A program made the position numbers and the translations under genes. 64,000 nucleotides of DNA from Lujinxingia sediminis. GTDB lineage: Bacteria; Myxococcota_A; Bradymonadia; Bradymonadales; Bradymonadaceae. The notes beneath the pieces were generated by a model. That model did not search any database. It saw nothing but the letters and a program-made list of their open reading frames with translations, and had not been told where the DNA came from. Positions 24,577 to 33,068 of this stretch are shown one piece after another. Numbering within the stretch: position 1 is the first letter of the stretch; each line of letters begins with the position of its first letter. The DNA lies in the NCBI RefSeq assembly GCF_004005565.1, contig NZ_SADD01000001.1, forward strand, positions 868,001 through 932,000. Reading direction: 5' to 3'.

Positions 24577-24843
24577 ACTCACCGGGTGCAGTAGCCTGCC
24601 TCATTCTTTCTCCGGGGCCCTCTCAACCCGCACATCTCGCCGCATATAAGACGGTTTACGATGAGAAGGGAGAGGCTCCCATGCCTTTCTCGCGTTATTT
24701 ACAAGGTCCATGGGGCAAGAACACGAGATCACGAGAGCCGTCGGTGCTCGGGCGGTGTAGCCTGTGCCTCGGGGGCTCGTGTTTTTTGTGTCAACACCCC
24801 GTGTCCGGTGCTGTGGCTCCGGGCTCAGGACAAGGTGAGCGGC

Positions 24844-25536
24844 ATGACCGAAATGATGTCTGCACCTGGAGCGATGCTCCTCTATCACGGCACCCGTGCC
24901 GCGTTGGCGCCGGGGGAAACGATCCTGCCTGTCGGCGACTTCGCGTACTTCAGCCCGAATCTCGACGCCGCGATCTGGGCGGCAGAGCTTGCCGAGGGGG
25001 ACCACAACGCTCGCGTCTACCGGGTGGCGGTGAATGGGCCGATAGAAGACTCCTCGCGGCTGGACGGCTACACGGCGCCACCTTATCCGGCGATGTCCTG
25101 GCGTACCCGGGAGCCGCTCACGGTGTTGAGCGAGGTGGTCGAGTGGAATCACTACCATGGGACGCGGGCACCTTTATCTGCCGGTGACCTGATTGAGCCC
25201 GGCCACGCCGCCAACTTCGGAGCGACGCCTCGCCGGGCGAACTTCGTGTACTTCACTCGAACCCTCGATGCGTCCATCTGGGGCGCGGAGCTCGCGGCCG
25301 GTGAGAGCAGGTCGCGCATCTACCTCGTGGAACCCACCGGTCCCTTTGAAGACGACCCCAACCTGACGAACAGGCGCTTTCGCGGCAATCCGACCCAATC
25401 CTTTCGTTCGCGAACTCCCCTGCGCGTGGTGGGTGAAGTCGAGGCGTGGGAAGGGCACGATCCGGAGGCGGTGCGGGCCATGAAAGAAGGGCTGGCACGT
25501 CTGGAGCGCTCCGGTGTTAATCCCGATGACGATTGA
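24844..25536 (+). CDS. Two-module rifamycin ADP-ribosyltransferase (Arr-like), tandem domains
   Basis: The 230-residue protein contains two Arr modules. The C-terminal one (about 103-224) is a full Arr: YHGTR at 104-108, H105, NFVYFT with Y136, LDASIWGAELAAGESRSRIY, EPTGPFEDDPNLTNRRF with the D-D pair at 170-171, and VVGEVEAWEG. Arr uses NAD+ to ADP-ribosylate rifamycins. The N-terminal module (12-101) repeats the plan with YHGTR (H15), FAYFSP (Y35), LDAAIWAAEL and PIED (E68, D69), but lacks the NPTQSFRS segment. Ordinary Arr proteins have one module of about 140 residues. The ATG at 24844 follows aaggtgag. The gene stands alone beside the IS element. Confidence 0.85.
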   Translation: MTEMMSAPGAMLLYHGTRAALAPGETILPVGDFAYFSPNLDAAIWAAELAEGDHNARVYRVAVNGPIEDSSRLDGYTAPPYPAMSWRTREPLTVLSEVVEWNHYHGTRAPLSAGDLIEPGHAANFGATPRRANFVYFTRTLDASIWGAELAAGESRSRIYLVEPTGPFEDDPNLTNRRFRGNPTQSFRSRTPLRVVGEVEAWEGHDPEAVRAMKEGLARLERSGVNPDDD

Positions 25537-25884
25537 AGGCAGTAGGGGCGACGAGGCGACGGGGAAAAGGGCTGTCTGATTGGCCGTGCCGGGCTCTTTG
25601 GGCGGAGGTTCTTCGTTTAACGGCCGGTAGCCGGAGCGCATCGTGTCCAAGTAGCGGCAGTGGCCCGCGCGGCCGGGTTGCTTGAGTGTCCACAAAAAGG
25701 GCGGAACTTCAGGGGTGGCATCACCCGCATCCGTGGGTGTGGGATCGGCCAGGCCCCGGGGCACAGGTGACTCCATGGCTCAGGGGCATCGGGCGCGCGA
25801 TGCGCCGGGCCCGTCTGGGATGTCAGCTCTGAGTGAACCGACATGAAGCGCGACGAGGCGTTTCCTGATACCAGGAGTAGCGAT
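25537..25884. other. 348 bp gene-free interval
   Basis: No coding frame with a recognisable product is seen. A minus-strand frame here (ATPEVPPFLWTLKQPGRAG and RYLDTMRSGYRPLNEE) has some protein-like composition but starts and ends in the Arr gene antisense, so I do not call it. Confidence 0.4.
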
Positions 25885-26661
25885 ATGGGACGTGTAAGCG
25901 GAAAGAGAGCCCTTGTGACCGGCGGAGGTTCGGGCCTGGGGGCTGCGCAATGCGAGATGTTGGCGAGCGAGGGCGCCCAGGTGGTCGTCGCGGATATCAA
26001 TATGGACGGAGCCAGCGCGGTGGCCGAGAAGATCAAAGGCGCCGGCGGCCAGGCGCTGGCGCTCTCGCTCAACGTGACATCGGAAGAGGAGTGGGCCGAG
26101 GCGGTCGACGCCACCGTGGATCATTTTGGCGGGCTTGAAGTGGTCGTGAATAACGCCGGTATCGCCATTCCCGCCAACGTCGAAACAACCACCATGGACA
26201 TCTGGCGTAAGACCCTGGCGGTGAACCTCGACGGCGTCTTCCTCGGGACTCGCGCGGCGATCGGGTACATGAAAGATCACGAAGGGGGCTCGATCATCAA
26301 CATCTCCTCCATCGAGGGCATCATCGGGGAGCCGGGGGCAGCGGCGTACAACGCCAGTAAAGGAGGCGTGCGTATCTTTACCAAGTCCGCCGCGCTGCAC
26401 TGTGCGGACGAGGGGTACGCCATCCGCGTGAATTCAGTACATCCCGGCTACATTCTGACGGCGATGGTGTCTGGAGCGGTGGCCCAGCTGCCACAAGACG
26501 AAGCAAAGGCCTTCCAGGATCGCATTCTGGGAGCGATTCCCCTGGGGAGGATGGGGGAGCCGGACGAGATCGCCTACGGCGTGCTTTTCCTGGCCAGCGA
26601 TGAATCGAGGTACATGACGGGATCTGAGTTAGTCATCGACGGTGGCTACACTGCACAGTGA
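25885..26661 (+). CDS. Short-chain dehydrogenase/reductase (glucose 1-dehydrogenase-like)
   Basis: A classical SDR of 258 residues: cofactor motif VTGGGSGLGAA (residues 10-20), DIN at the second beta strand, NNAGIA, the catalytic ISS..YNASK, and the C-terminal GSELVIDGGY usual in the FabG/glucose dehydrogenase group. The Asp in the DIN position points to NAD+ preference. ATG 25885 follows agga, six bases upstream; the in-frame ATG at 25843 has no site. The substrate is not determinable. The gene is convergent with the beta-helix lipoprotein, with a strong hairpin between them. Confidence 0.9.
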   Translation: MGRVSGKRALVTGGGSGLGAAQCEMLASEGAQVVVADINMDGASAVAEKIKGAGGQALALSLNVTSEEEWAEAVDATVDHFGGLEVVVNNAGIAIPANVETTTMDIWRKTLAVNLDGVFLGTRAAIGYMKDHEGGSIINISSIEGIIGEPGAAAYNASKGGVRIFTKSAALHCADEGYAIRVNSVHPGYILTAMVSGAVAQLPQDEAKAFQDRILGAIPLGRMGEPDEIAYGVLFLASDESRYMTGSELVIDGGYTAQ

Positions 26662-26775
26662 TGGCGACCTCCGCGACGTGGGCCTCAACCACGGGAGCGC
26701 GTTACAAAAGGCTGCTCCGCCCTGGTTGGCTTGCCCGTCCTGTGGACCCGTGCTCAAGCGGCAACGGTGCCACGG

Positions 26776-26818
26776 CGAGTCCCCCTTCGCGCGTCACGAG
26801 CGCGCGAAGGGGGACTCG
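26776..26818. terminator. Perfect 18-bp hairpin between convergent genes
   Basis: 26776-26793 pairs perfectly with 26801-26818 around a seven-base loop. It lies between the stops of the SDR gene (plus) and the lipoprotein gene (minus). It lacks a U tract in either direction, so it may be a Rho-assisted or structural barrier rather than a standard terminator. Confidence 0.65.
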
Positions 26819-26821
26819 TGT

Positions 26822-28612
26822 TTAGTCCGCTTGATGCTCGTACGCTCCGATGTCATAGGCGCCGGCCGGCCGCGGGTTGCCGGCGATGTCCTCCACGACT
26901 TCTGCGACGTCTACACCGGCATTGATCGCTGAACATCCTGCGGCGAGTTGGTAGTCGTGATTCGCCGCATCGACGAAGCAGTCGGCGGTGACGCCTGCGT
27001 TGCTCGTGCTGCCTTCTCCTTCGACCGCAAGATCGCCGAGGAAGAGGCTGTTGAACATCTCGTAGGTGTCGGCCTCGTAGCAGAGGTCGTCGGGACAGTC
27101 CGCGTGTTGAAAGAGATTGGCGTTGTTGGCGAAGGTGCTGTTGTAGATGTGCAGATCTTCCACGTAGCGCTCGATGCGCGCCACGTTGTCGTTGTCGTAG
27201 GCCAGTACGTTGGCCATCTGCAGGGTCGCCGAGCCCTGGGGCTCGTTGTTGTATCCGCCGCGGATGCGGAACGCGTACTGGTTGCCGTGGATGTTGATGC
27301 CATCCATCGTCCAGTCCACACGGTACTTCACGTTGAAGACAGCTCGCGTTGAGATGTAGCCGCTGTTATCCCACCCGAAGGCCTCGACGTTGACCAGGGA
27401 GACGCGCGGACGCAAAACGCGGTGCTCCGGGGTCTCGAAGGTCTTGGTGTCGATGCCGTTTTCGCCGGGGTTTTCGCCATCGTTCCAGCCGGCATGTTGC
27501 CCCTGCAACGCTGAGGTCCAGAGGCGAGTGTTCTCGATGCGCAGGTTATCCCACTGCTGCGTGCCGCATTTGTTGTAGATGTCGGCGTCCACCTGGAGGC
27601 TGTCGCCGCTGCAATGGTGGATGTCGACGTGATTCAAGCGCACATCACGGGCATGGGTGACAGCGACGCAATGAGAGTCGACCTGGGTATCAAAGGTCCC
27701 GCGCAGGCAATGGTGGATCTCAGAGTTTTCAACGAGCACATCGTCGGCGGCGATGTGCAGGCAGTCGACCTGGTTATGCCCCATCGACACATTTCGAATG
27801 ATGGCGTGGTCGCCGTTGTAGTCGTAGTACACCTCCGAGGACGAGGGGGACTCCGGCGAGCCGTTGCAGGTGCCCCAGTGAGTAACGGCAATCATGCTTC
27901 GGAAGGCGCGTTCTCGGGGGCCGCCCGGCGTGTCGGAGTTCTCATAGCGGGCCGCAAAGTCGTCGGCGGCGTAGTTCCCATCCAGCACAAACCCGTCCAG
28001 AACGAAGTACTGATGCTTGATCAGGAAGAACTCCCCGCCGTACTCGCCGGCGCGCGTCAGGACCGGGCGGTCATCAGGGTCGAAGGCTCTCAGGCAGATG
28101 CGCTCATCCGCCGTACCATCCCGAGCGGTGTGGGTTCGGGTCGTGACGTCATACTCGCCGGGCATCACCCAGACCGTATCGCCGGGCATTGCCAGGTTGA
28201 GTGCTTCCTGGATGGTGTTGAAGGGGCTGGCCTGAGAGCCGTCGCCGTTGGTGGGGGCGTTGGCGACATAGTACTGCGCACCGTCGGTAGAACACTCGGG
28301 GCTTGGCGCCGGTGTGCTCATCAATCCGGGCGTCGGGCGCGGGCCCAGAGGTTCTGGCTGGGGATTTGTGCCGCTGTCGGTACCGCTATCGGTGCCACCA
28401 TCTGTACCGCTGTCGGTGCCCGCGTCATCGCCAGCATCGTTGCCGCCGTCGCTACCGCCATCAACAGGGGGGTCACTATCCGCGTCCTCTTGCGCGCCGG
28501 TGTCGTCCGGCACTGATGCATCAGGTGTGTTGACAGAATCAGGGGAATCGCCGGAGGGGCAGGCGACTGCCATCGTCAACGCCAGTACGAGTAAAAACGA
28601 TCGTTGCTGCAT
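26822..28612 (-). CDS. Beta-helix lipoprotein with a long acidic linker
   Basis: Starting at ATG 28612 (aaggggag upstream) the 596-residue protein has lipobox AVAC (Cys18). An Asp/Gly/Thr linker with repeated DSGTDGG-type units runs from about residue 20 to 85. The C-terminal 480 residues are typical right-handed parallel beta-helix sequence: PFNTIQEALNLAMPGDTVWV opens the coils, N/D-rich turns follow (IRNVSMGHNQVDCLHIAADD, LVENSEIHHC), and the ending NPRPAGAYDIGAYE is a common closing segment in DUF1565/choice-of-anchor Q proteins. Such proteins usually bind or cleave polysaccharide at the surface; no catalytic residues are identified. Confidence 0.86.
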   Translation of the reverse strand: MQQRSFLLVLALTMAVACPSGDSPDSVNTPDASVPDDTGAQEDADSDPPVDGGSDGGNDAGDDAGTDSGTDGGTDSGTDSGTNPQPEPLGPRPTPGLMSTPAPSPECSTDGAQYYVANAPTNGDGSQASPFNTIQEALNLAMPGDTVWVMPGEYDVTTRTHTARDGTADERICLRAFDPDDRPVLTRAGEYGGEFFLIKHQYFVLDGFVLDGNYAADDFAARYENSDTPGGPRERAFRSMIAVTHWGTCNGSPESPSSSEVYYDYNGDHAIIRNVSMGHNQVDCLHIAADDVLVENSEIHHCLRGTFDTQVDSHCVAVTHARDVRLNHVDIHHCSGDSLQVDADIYNKCGTQQWDNLRIENTRLWTSALQGQHAGWNDGENPGENGIDTKTFETPEHRVLRPRVSLVNVEAFGWDNSGYISTRAVFNVKYRVDWTMDGINIHGNQYAFRIRGGYNNEPQGSATLQMANVLAYDNDNVARIERYVEDLHIYNSTFANNANLFQHADCPDDLCYEADTYEMFNSLFLGDLAVEGEGSTSNAGVTADCFVDAANHDYQLAAGCSAINAGVDVAEVVEDIAGNPRPAGAYDIGAYEHQAD

Positions 28613-28863
28613 CGTGCTCTCCCCTTGTGCCGCGCGGTGCACCCCCGACGTCGCCAGGGGCGGAACTCAAGTGTGCTCGGGCGTGTTGTCTGAAGTTGAA
28701 CCTTCAGGTATGCCCGCGAAAGTATTCCCGCGCAGATAGCTCCGTGAATGGACTGTGCGCGAACTATTGCATCGACCGCGATGGCGTGCAACTCGGCGAA
28801 GCCGTGTGCGAGACCGTACAGCGGCTCAAGGTTCTCGCTTTATTGGCATTCACCAGGCAGTGC

Positions 28864-29214
28864 ATGATGGTCGAACTTCTCCCCTTTGCGCAGTCGTTGG
28901 TGCATTACAGCCTGCACCTGCTTGCCCCCGGGCTTATCGCGTGGGTCTTTTTTCGGGGGCGGTGGAAGAGGGCGTGGCTGATCATGCTCGCGACGATGCT
29001 CGTCGATCTCGATCATCTCTTTGCATGGCCGGACGTGTTCGTGCCCGATCGTTGTGGCATTGGCTTTCATCCGCTGCACTCCTATCCGGCTATCGGCGTC
29101 TATGCTGCGGGGTGTTTTGTGCGTCAGGTGCGAATCCCTGCCATCGGCCTTCTTTTTCATATGGTCACCGACTTTCAGGACTGTGTGTGGATGGCCTGCC
29201 TGAGCCGGATGTAG
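28864..29214 (+). CDS. DUF6122-family membrane protein, intact copy B
   Basis: A 116-residue membrane protein with about three to four spans: VHYSLHLLAPGLIAWVFF, a His-rich and Asp-rich core LVDLDHLFAWPDVF, FHPLHSYPAIGVYAAG and LLFHMVTDFQDCVWMACL. The scattered His and Asp residues in otherwise hydrophobic spans suggest metal or haem contact. The start could be 28864 or 28867, and the preceding site is weak. Two broken copies lie at 12934 and 19148. The biochemical role of DUF6122 is unknown. Here it sits before the symporter and the second cupin block. Confidence 0.82.
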   Translation: MMVELLPFAQSLVHYSLHLLAPGLIAWVFFRGRWKRAWLIMLATMLVDLDHLFAWPDVFVPDRCGIGFHPLHSYPAIGVYAAGCFVRQVRIPAIGLLFHMVTDFQDCVWMACLSRM

Positions 29215-29460
29215 GCGTGTCTGGGGCCGCGACGGTGCGGGAGGTTGGGGAGGTCAGGGAGGTATGTAGAGCCGGGCGAGGCACCTGCTGGCCCGCGCCA
29301 ACAACCGGGCACGGTATGGTGGTTTGAGCATGATGAAGCGGAGCGGGAGGTTCGCCGTAGGAAGATGCGCGCGCTCGAACATGCTATGAGCTCGGGCTGA
29401 TGCTGATGCGCCCGAGCGTTTCGGGCGTCTGGTTTTTCCTGTCTTACGAAGATCCCCACC

Positions 29461-30492
29461 ATGCCAGATCCCCTCGCGTCCAGCGGCCTGCTGTCCAAAC
29501 TACGTCTGCTTTTCGACCGCTTTACCCTCGCGTTGATCACAGTGGTCGCGGTGGCGACGATTCTGCCCGTGCACGGGCAGGGCGCGCTCTTTTTTGAGCA
29601 CGCCACCACCGCTGCCATCGCGCTCCTTTTCTTTTTGCATGGGGCCAAACTCTCTCGCCGCGCCATCATCGAAGGAGCGATGCACTGGAGACTTCACGGG
29701 GTCATCTTCATCTGGACCTTCGTGGTCTTTCCCCTTTTGGGATGGGCGCTGGGCCCCTTGCTCAGACCTCTGCTGGGGGAGGCCCTTTACATGGGCGTCA
29801 TCTACCTCTGCGTACTCCCGGGTACCGTTCAGTCCGCGATCGCGTTTACCTCCATCGCTCGCGGGAATATCCCTGCCGCTGTCTGTGCTGCCTCGGCGTC
29901 CAGCATCCTGGGCATCGTCCTAACGCCCCTCTTGCTTCAACTCCTGCTGCAAACGGACACCTCCGTGTTGGGCGGAAGCGCCTCCCTTCTGGACGCGATC
30001 GGCGAGATCGGTCTCCAGATATTTTTGCCCTTTGTCGTCGGACATCTGATGCGCCCGCTGATTGGAGGGTGGATGAGCACTCGCGCTTCACTGGTCCGTG
30101 CTGTCGACCAGGGATCGATTCTGTTGGTGGTCTACACCGCCTTCAGTGCGTCTGTTGTCGCGGGCCTGTGGAAGAGTGTGGGGTTCAGCGCGCTCTCCTG
30201 GCTTGTGCTTGTTTGCATCCTACTTCTTGCCATCGTGCTCAGTCTCGTGACGTGGTCGACTCGCCGGATGGGCTTTTCTCGCGAAGATGAAATCACCATC
30301 GTCTTCTGTAGCTCCAAGAAGAGTCTGGCGAACGGAGTGCCTATGGCCGGCGTCCTCTTTGGGACTGCTGTGATTGGGCCCGTGCTTCTTCCGCTCATGC
30401 TCTTCCACCAGATTCAGCTGATGGTGTGCGCCGTCCTCGCGCAGCACTACCTTCGGCAGGACGTTGAGAGCACAACGTCTCTCCCGGGCTGA
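29461..30492 (+). CDS. Bile acid:sodium symporter-type transporter (SBF/YfeH-like)
   Basis: The 343-residue protein has about ten membrane spans with the SBF/BASS layout and no large soluble domain. VGHLMRPLIGGWM and CSSKKSLANGVPMAGVLF are typical of the bacterial YfeH branch, the latter part of the crossover helix region that carries Na+-binding residues. It would import or export an organic anion with sodium. The ATG at 29461 has no strong site. In block 2 it separates DUF6122 from the cupin gene; block 1 lacks it. Confidence 0.85.
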   Translation: MPDPLASSGLLSKLRLLFDRFTLALITVVAVATILPVHGQGALFFEHATTAAIALLFFLHGAKLSRRAIIEGAMHWRLHGVIFIWTFVVFPLLGWALGPLLRPLLGEALYMGVIYLCVLPGTVQSAIAFTSIARGNIPAAVCAASASSILGIVLTPLLLQLLLQTDTSVLGGSASLLDAIGEIGLQIFLPFVVGHLMRPLIGGWMSTRASLVRAVDQGSILLVVYTAFSASVVAGLWKSVGFSALSWLVLVCILLLAIVLSLVTWSTRRMGFSREDEITIVFCSSKKSLANGVPMAGVLFGTAVIGPVLLPLMLFHQIQLMVCAVLAQHYLRQDVESTTSLPG

Positions 30493-30540
30493 AGCTCCTC
30501 GTGCCATCTCGGACCAGGGGAGCGGGGTGTGCGTGTTGTC

Positions 30541-30554
30541 ATAATATAAATTAT
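30541..30554. promoter_or_regulatory. Inverted repeat ataat-N4-attat, block 2
   Basis: ataat (30541-30545) and attat (30550-30554) repeat the arrangement at 19328-19341, with ttgtc before and cgtg after in both. Confidence 0.5.
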
Positions 30555-30579
30555 CGTGATTCAGCGAGGCCTCGCGGTG

Positions 30580-30933
30580 TCAGCTCGCCCCCAGGGTCAG
30601 CACAAACACGCTGTCCTCGACTGCCGACACGTCGTGAGAGAGGTTGGCTCCCATGGCCAGGAGGTTGCCGGCACTGAGATCGACGTGTCGATCGGGAAGT
30701 CGCAGACGCAACCTGCCGCTGAGGCAGTGCACTGTCACCGTGGCGCCGGCGTGGTGCTCAGTGATGGTATGTTCGCGGGCCAGGGCGATGAGGACGACCC
30801 GAAGATCCGGGGTGTGCACGATGGTACGGGCGACCTGTCCCTTGCGTTGATAGCGATCGTCGCGACGGAGCTCGGTGGCGAGTGTGTTGAGGTCGATGAG
30901 GTGGCCATGTTCGGGGGACTTGAGGCTGCTCAT
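30580..30933 (-). CDS. Cupin-domain protein, block 2
   Basis: A 117-residue paralog of the protein at 19368, alike along its whole length (LRVVLIALAREHTITEHH, ATVTVHCLSGRLRLRLPDR, NLLAMGANLSHDV). The HH pair and the His before the last strand are conserved between copies, which supports a metal site shared by both. The start MSSLKSP at 30933 has ggag six bases upstream. It is divergent from the second truncated haemoglobin gene, with the same conserved intergenic element. Protein identity between copies is clearly below that of the near-identical right end of the blocks. Confidence 0.85.
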   Translation of the reverse strand: MSSLKSPEHGHLIDLNTLATELRRDDRYQRKGQVARTIVHTPDLRVVLIALAREHTITEHHAGATVTVHCLSGRLRLRLPDRHVDLSAGNLLAMGANLSHDVSAVEDSVFVLTLGAS

Positions 30934-30962
30934 AGTGTTCTCCAATCAAGGTGGTTTTAAAA

Positions 30963-30981
30963 ACTACTTGTATAGATTAAA
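30963..30981. promoter_or_regulatory. Conserved intergenic element ctacttg-N4-gattaaat, block 2
   Basis: Matches the element at 19754-19772 exactly in its fixed positions and orientation within the divergent cupin/haemoglobin intergenic region. Confidence 0.5.
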
Positions 30982-31079
30982 TCCATGACTACCCTGGACA
31001 AGGGGATGCAACGTTTCGCTGCGTTGGACGTTGTCTCGACGTCCAACGCACCTTTGAGAGCTTGAGCCCGGGTAGAATC

Positions 31080-31502
31080 ATGCAACGAGTCGTCACACCG
31101 AAAGTTGAAGAGCGCCGCGAGCGCTTCTCGATTGCGGCCATCAACGAGATGGTCCACACCTTTTACGCATGTATTCGTGAGGACCCGGTCCTGGGGCCGA
31201 TATTTGAGTCACGAATCGACCACTGGCCCGACCATCTGGAGCGGATGGTGTATTTCTGGCGAGCTGTCCTGCGCTCGGAGCCGACGTTTACGATGTCGGA
31301 GCGGGGAGCGCCGCCGGTCTTGCACTGGGCGATGGACGAGGTTGAACGCCATCATTACCGGCGCTGGCTTGCATTGTTTAAGGACGTCGTTGAGGGCATC
31401 TATCAACCCGATGATGCCGAGCAGGTGTTCGAGGCTGCCAGCCGTATCGCCGAAGCGTTTTCGCGCTACCTCCCGTCAGATTCGGTCGAGGGTGGGCGAT
31501 GA
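31080..31502 (+). CDS. Group III truncated haemoglobin, block 2
   Basis: A 140-residue paralog of the globin at 19869, aligned without gaps: RFSIAAINEMVHTFYACI, LGPIFESRI, LERMVYFWRAVLRSEPTF and PPVLHWAM with proximal His82. All positions expected to contact haem are conserved between copies; substitutions lie mostly on the surface (for example DRRIDSW to ESRIDHW). It overlaps the downstream regulator by 4 bp (ATGA). Two copies in one chromosome region suggest either dosage or separate control. Confidence 0.9.
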   Translation: MQRVVTPKVEERRERFSIAAINEMVHTFYACIREDPVLGPIFESRIDHWPDHLERMVYFWRAVLRSEPTFTMSERGAPPVLHWAMDEVERHHYRRWLALFKDVVEGIYQPDDAEQVFEAASRIAEAFSRYLPSDSVEGGR

Positions 31503-32173
31503 GTATTGAGGATTTAGGTGACTCGCGGCGAGCGATTCTCGATGTAGTGCGCCGCCAACGGAGCGTCACCATCGACGCGCTGGTCGAGGTAACACACCTC
31601 TCGAAGACGGCGGTGCGGGCGCATCTGGTACGCCTGGAACGGGATGGGGCCGTCGAGCGAACTCCTCTTGAGCATGCCGGGCCGGGGCGACCGCCCGTGG
31701 CGTTTTCGCTCACGGATCAGGGCGCCGAGCTCTTCCCGAGCAGCGATGCAGCGATGCTCTCCGGGCTGGTGCATTATCTGGAGCGGCAGGGGGCCGGTGA
31801 GCTTGTGGAGGGGTATTTTGCCGATGTCTGGGCCGAGCGGGCGCTCGATGTGCTCCGAGAGCTCGGGGCTTCGGATTTTCGCTCGCCACCGCTTGCCGAG
31901 AGGTTGCGGGCTCTGGAGGCGGTGCTCATTCGCACCGACTTCATGCCGCGGATCGAGCGCGAGGTTGACGCGGACGGCTCCGAGCGTGTGAGGGTTTGTG
32001 AATGCAATTGTCCGCTGCCAGCGGCGGCCCGGGCCAGTCGCGCCCCGTGCCGGCTCGAGGTTCAGTTTCTCTCCGAAGTCATCGGTGCGCGTCCCTCGTC
32101 GGTGCAGATTTGCACAAAGCGCCGGGAGCCCTGCGTCTTTGAGTTTGAGTTCAGAGGTAGCGCTGGCGAGTGA
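31499..32173 (+). CDS. SufR/COG2345-like HTH regulator with a Cys-rich C-terminus, block 2
   Basis: A 224-residue paralog of the regulator at 20288. The winged helix is similar (VTIDALVEVTHLSKTAVRAH) and the six-Cys pattern VCECNC, APC, ICTKRREPC is identical. Divergence in the first three quarters contrasts with near identity after 32037. It ends EFEFRGSAGE because copy 1 has an extra base before its stop. If a [4Fe-4S] cluster is bound, this pair would sense iron or NO and control the divergent cupin/haemoglobin promoter. Confidence 0.85.
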   Translation: MSIEDLGDSRRAILDVVRRQRSVTIDALVEVTHLSKTAVRAHLVRLERDGAVERTPLEHAGPGRPPVAFSLTDQGAELFPSSDAAMLSGLVHYLERQGAGELVEGYFADVWAERALDVLRELGASDFRSPPLAERLRALEAVLIRTDFMPRIEREVDADGSERVRVCECNCPLPAAARASRAPCRLEVQFLSEVIGARPSSVQICTKRREPCVFEFEFRGSAGE

Positions 32174-33068
32174 CGGTACACTCAGCCCTCCGGCACGGTA
32201 TCCATGAGGAACTGAAGCGTCCGGCGCAACTCGCCGCGCATCGCTTCGACGCGTTGCGCCGCACAAAGTTGGAAGAGCATCATCTCGAGCCGAGTCTCCA
32301 GCGCCTCCAGGGTAGTTTGAGCGCCGGAGGATTCGGTGTCTTCATCGTCGAACATCGCCCGCAGGGTGTTCACCCGGGCGATCAGCTCTTCGCCATCCAG
32401 CATATCGATGAACTCCAGATCGCGCAGGAGGTGCAGGGTGAAGGCTCGTTGTTCCGACGAGAGTGCCATCCGAGGTTCCTGCAGGGCCCTTGAGCCGGGT
32501 TTGGATCAGGGGAGTTGCGAGTCTGGGCTGAAATCGTGAAGGTTCCGGGGAGTTAACGCAACTGCACGCCAGGCTACGCTGTCGGGCCTGGCGAAGGCTG
32601 CGCGTTTGGTTTTGGAGCTGTGCGGCACAGGCTCAAAAGGGAGTAAGATGATGAACACCGGTGATGTGAATTCTTATCTCGAAGATGGTTGCGGGCGTTG
32701 TCAGCACTACCAGACCCCCGAATGCAAGGTGCATCAGTGGGCTGATGCTCTGCGGGCTATCCGTGAGCTTGTTCAGAGCACGGAGCTCGACGAGCAGCTG
32801 AAGTGGGGGTCTCCCTGCTACTCGCTGGATGGGCAGAATGTGGTGATGATTGGCGCGTATCGCGACAACTGCGTGTTGAGCTTTTTGAAAGGCGCGGCGT
32901 TGCCAGACCCGACGAACATTCTGGAGAAGCCGGGGCCCAACACCCGTTATTCGAGGGTGGTGCGATTTCGGTCGGTGGACGAGGTCAGGGAGCGTCGCGA
33001 GGCGCTGACGCAGCTGCTGCACGAGGCGATCGTTTTTGAGCGATCGGGTCAAGAGGTGCAGGTTGACG
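32037..33068. repeat. Near-identical long repeat, right copy
   Basis: Partner of 20826-21860, displaced by about 11.2 kb. It lies inside the second gene block. Confidence 0.88.
32182..32469 (-). CDS. Conserved 95-residue helical protein, block 2
   Basis: Identical to the protein at 20972 except for Thr in place of Ala in the AF-x-LHLL segment. Its start, spacing and convergent position relative to the regulator gene are the same. No function is known. That two copies persist with an uninterrupted frame suggests it is expressed, although recent copying could also explain it. Confidence 0.7.
   Translation of the reverse strand: MALSSEQRAFTLHLLRDLEFIDMLDGEELIARVNTLRAMFDDEDTESSGAQTTLEALETRLEMMLFQLCAAQRVEAMRGELRRTLQFLMDTVPEG

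Noticed and set aside
27614-28516. Plus-strand frame of 300 codons rich in Val, Ala and Gly
   Set aside because: Antisense to the beta-helix lipoprotein; composition reflects its Asp/Thr linker.
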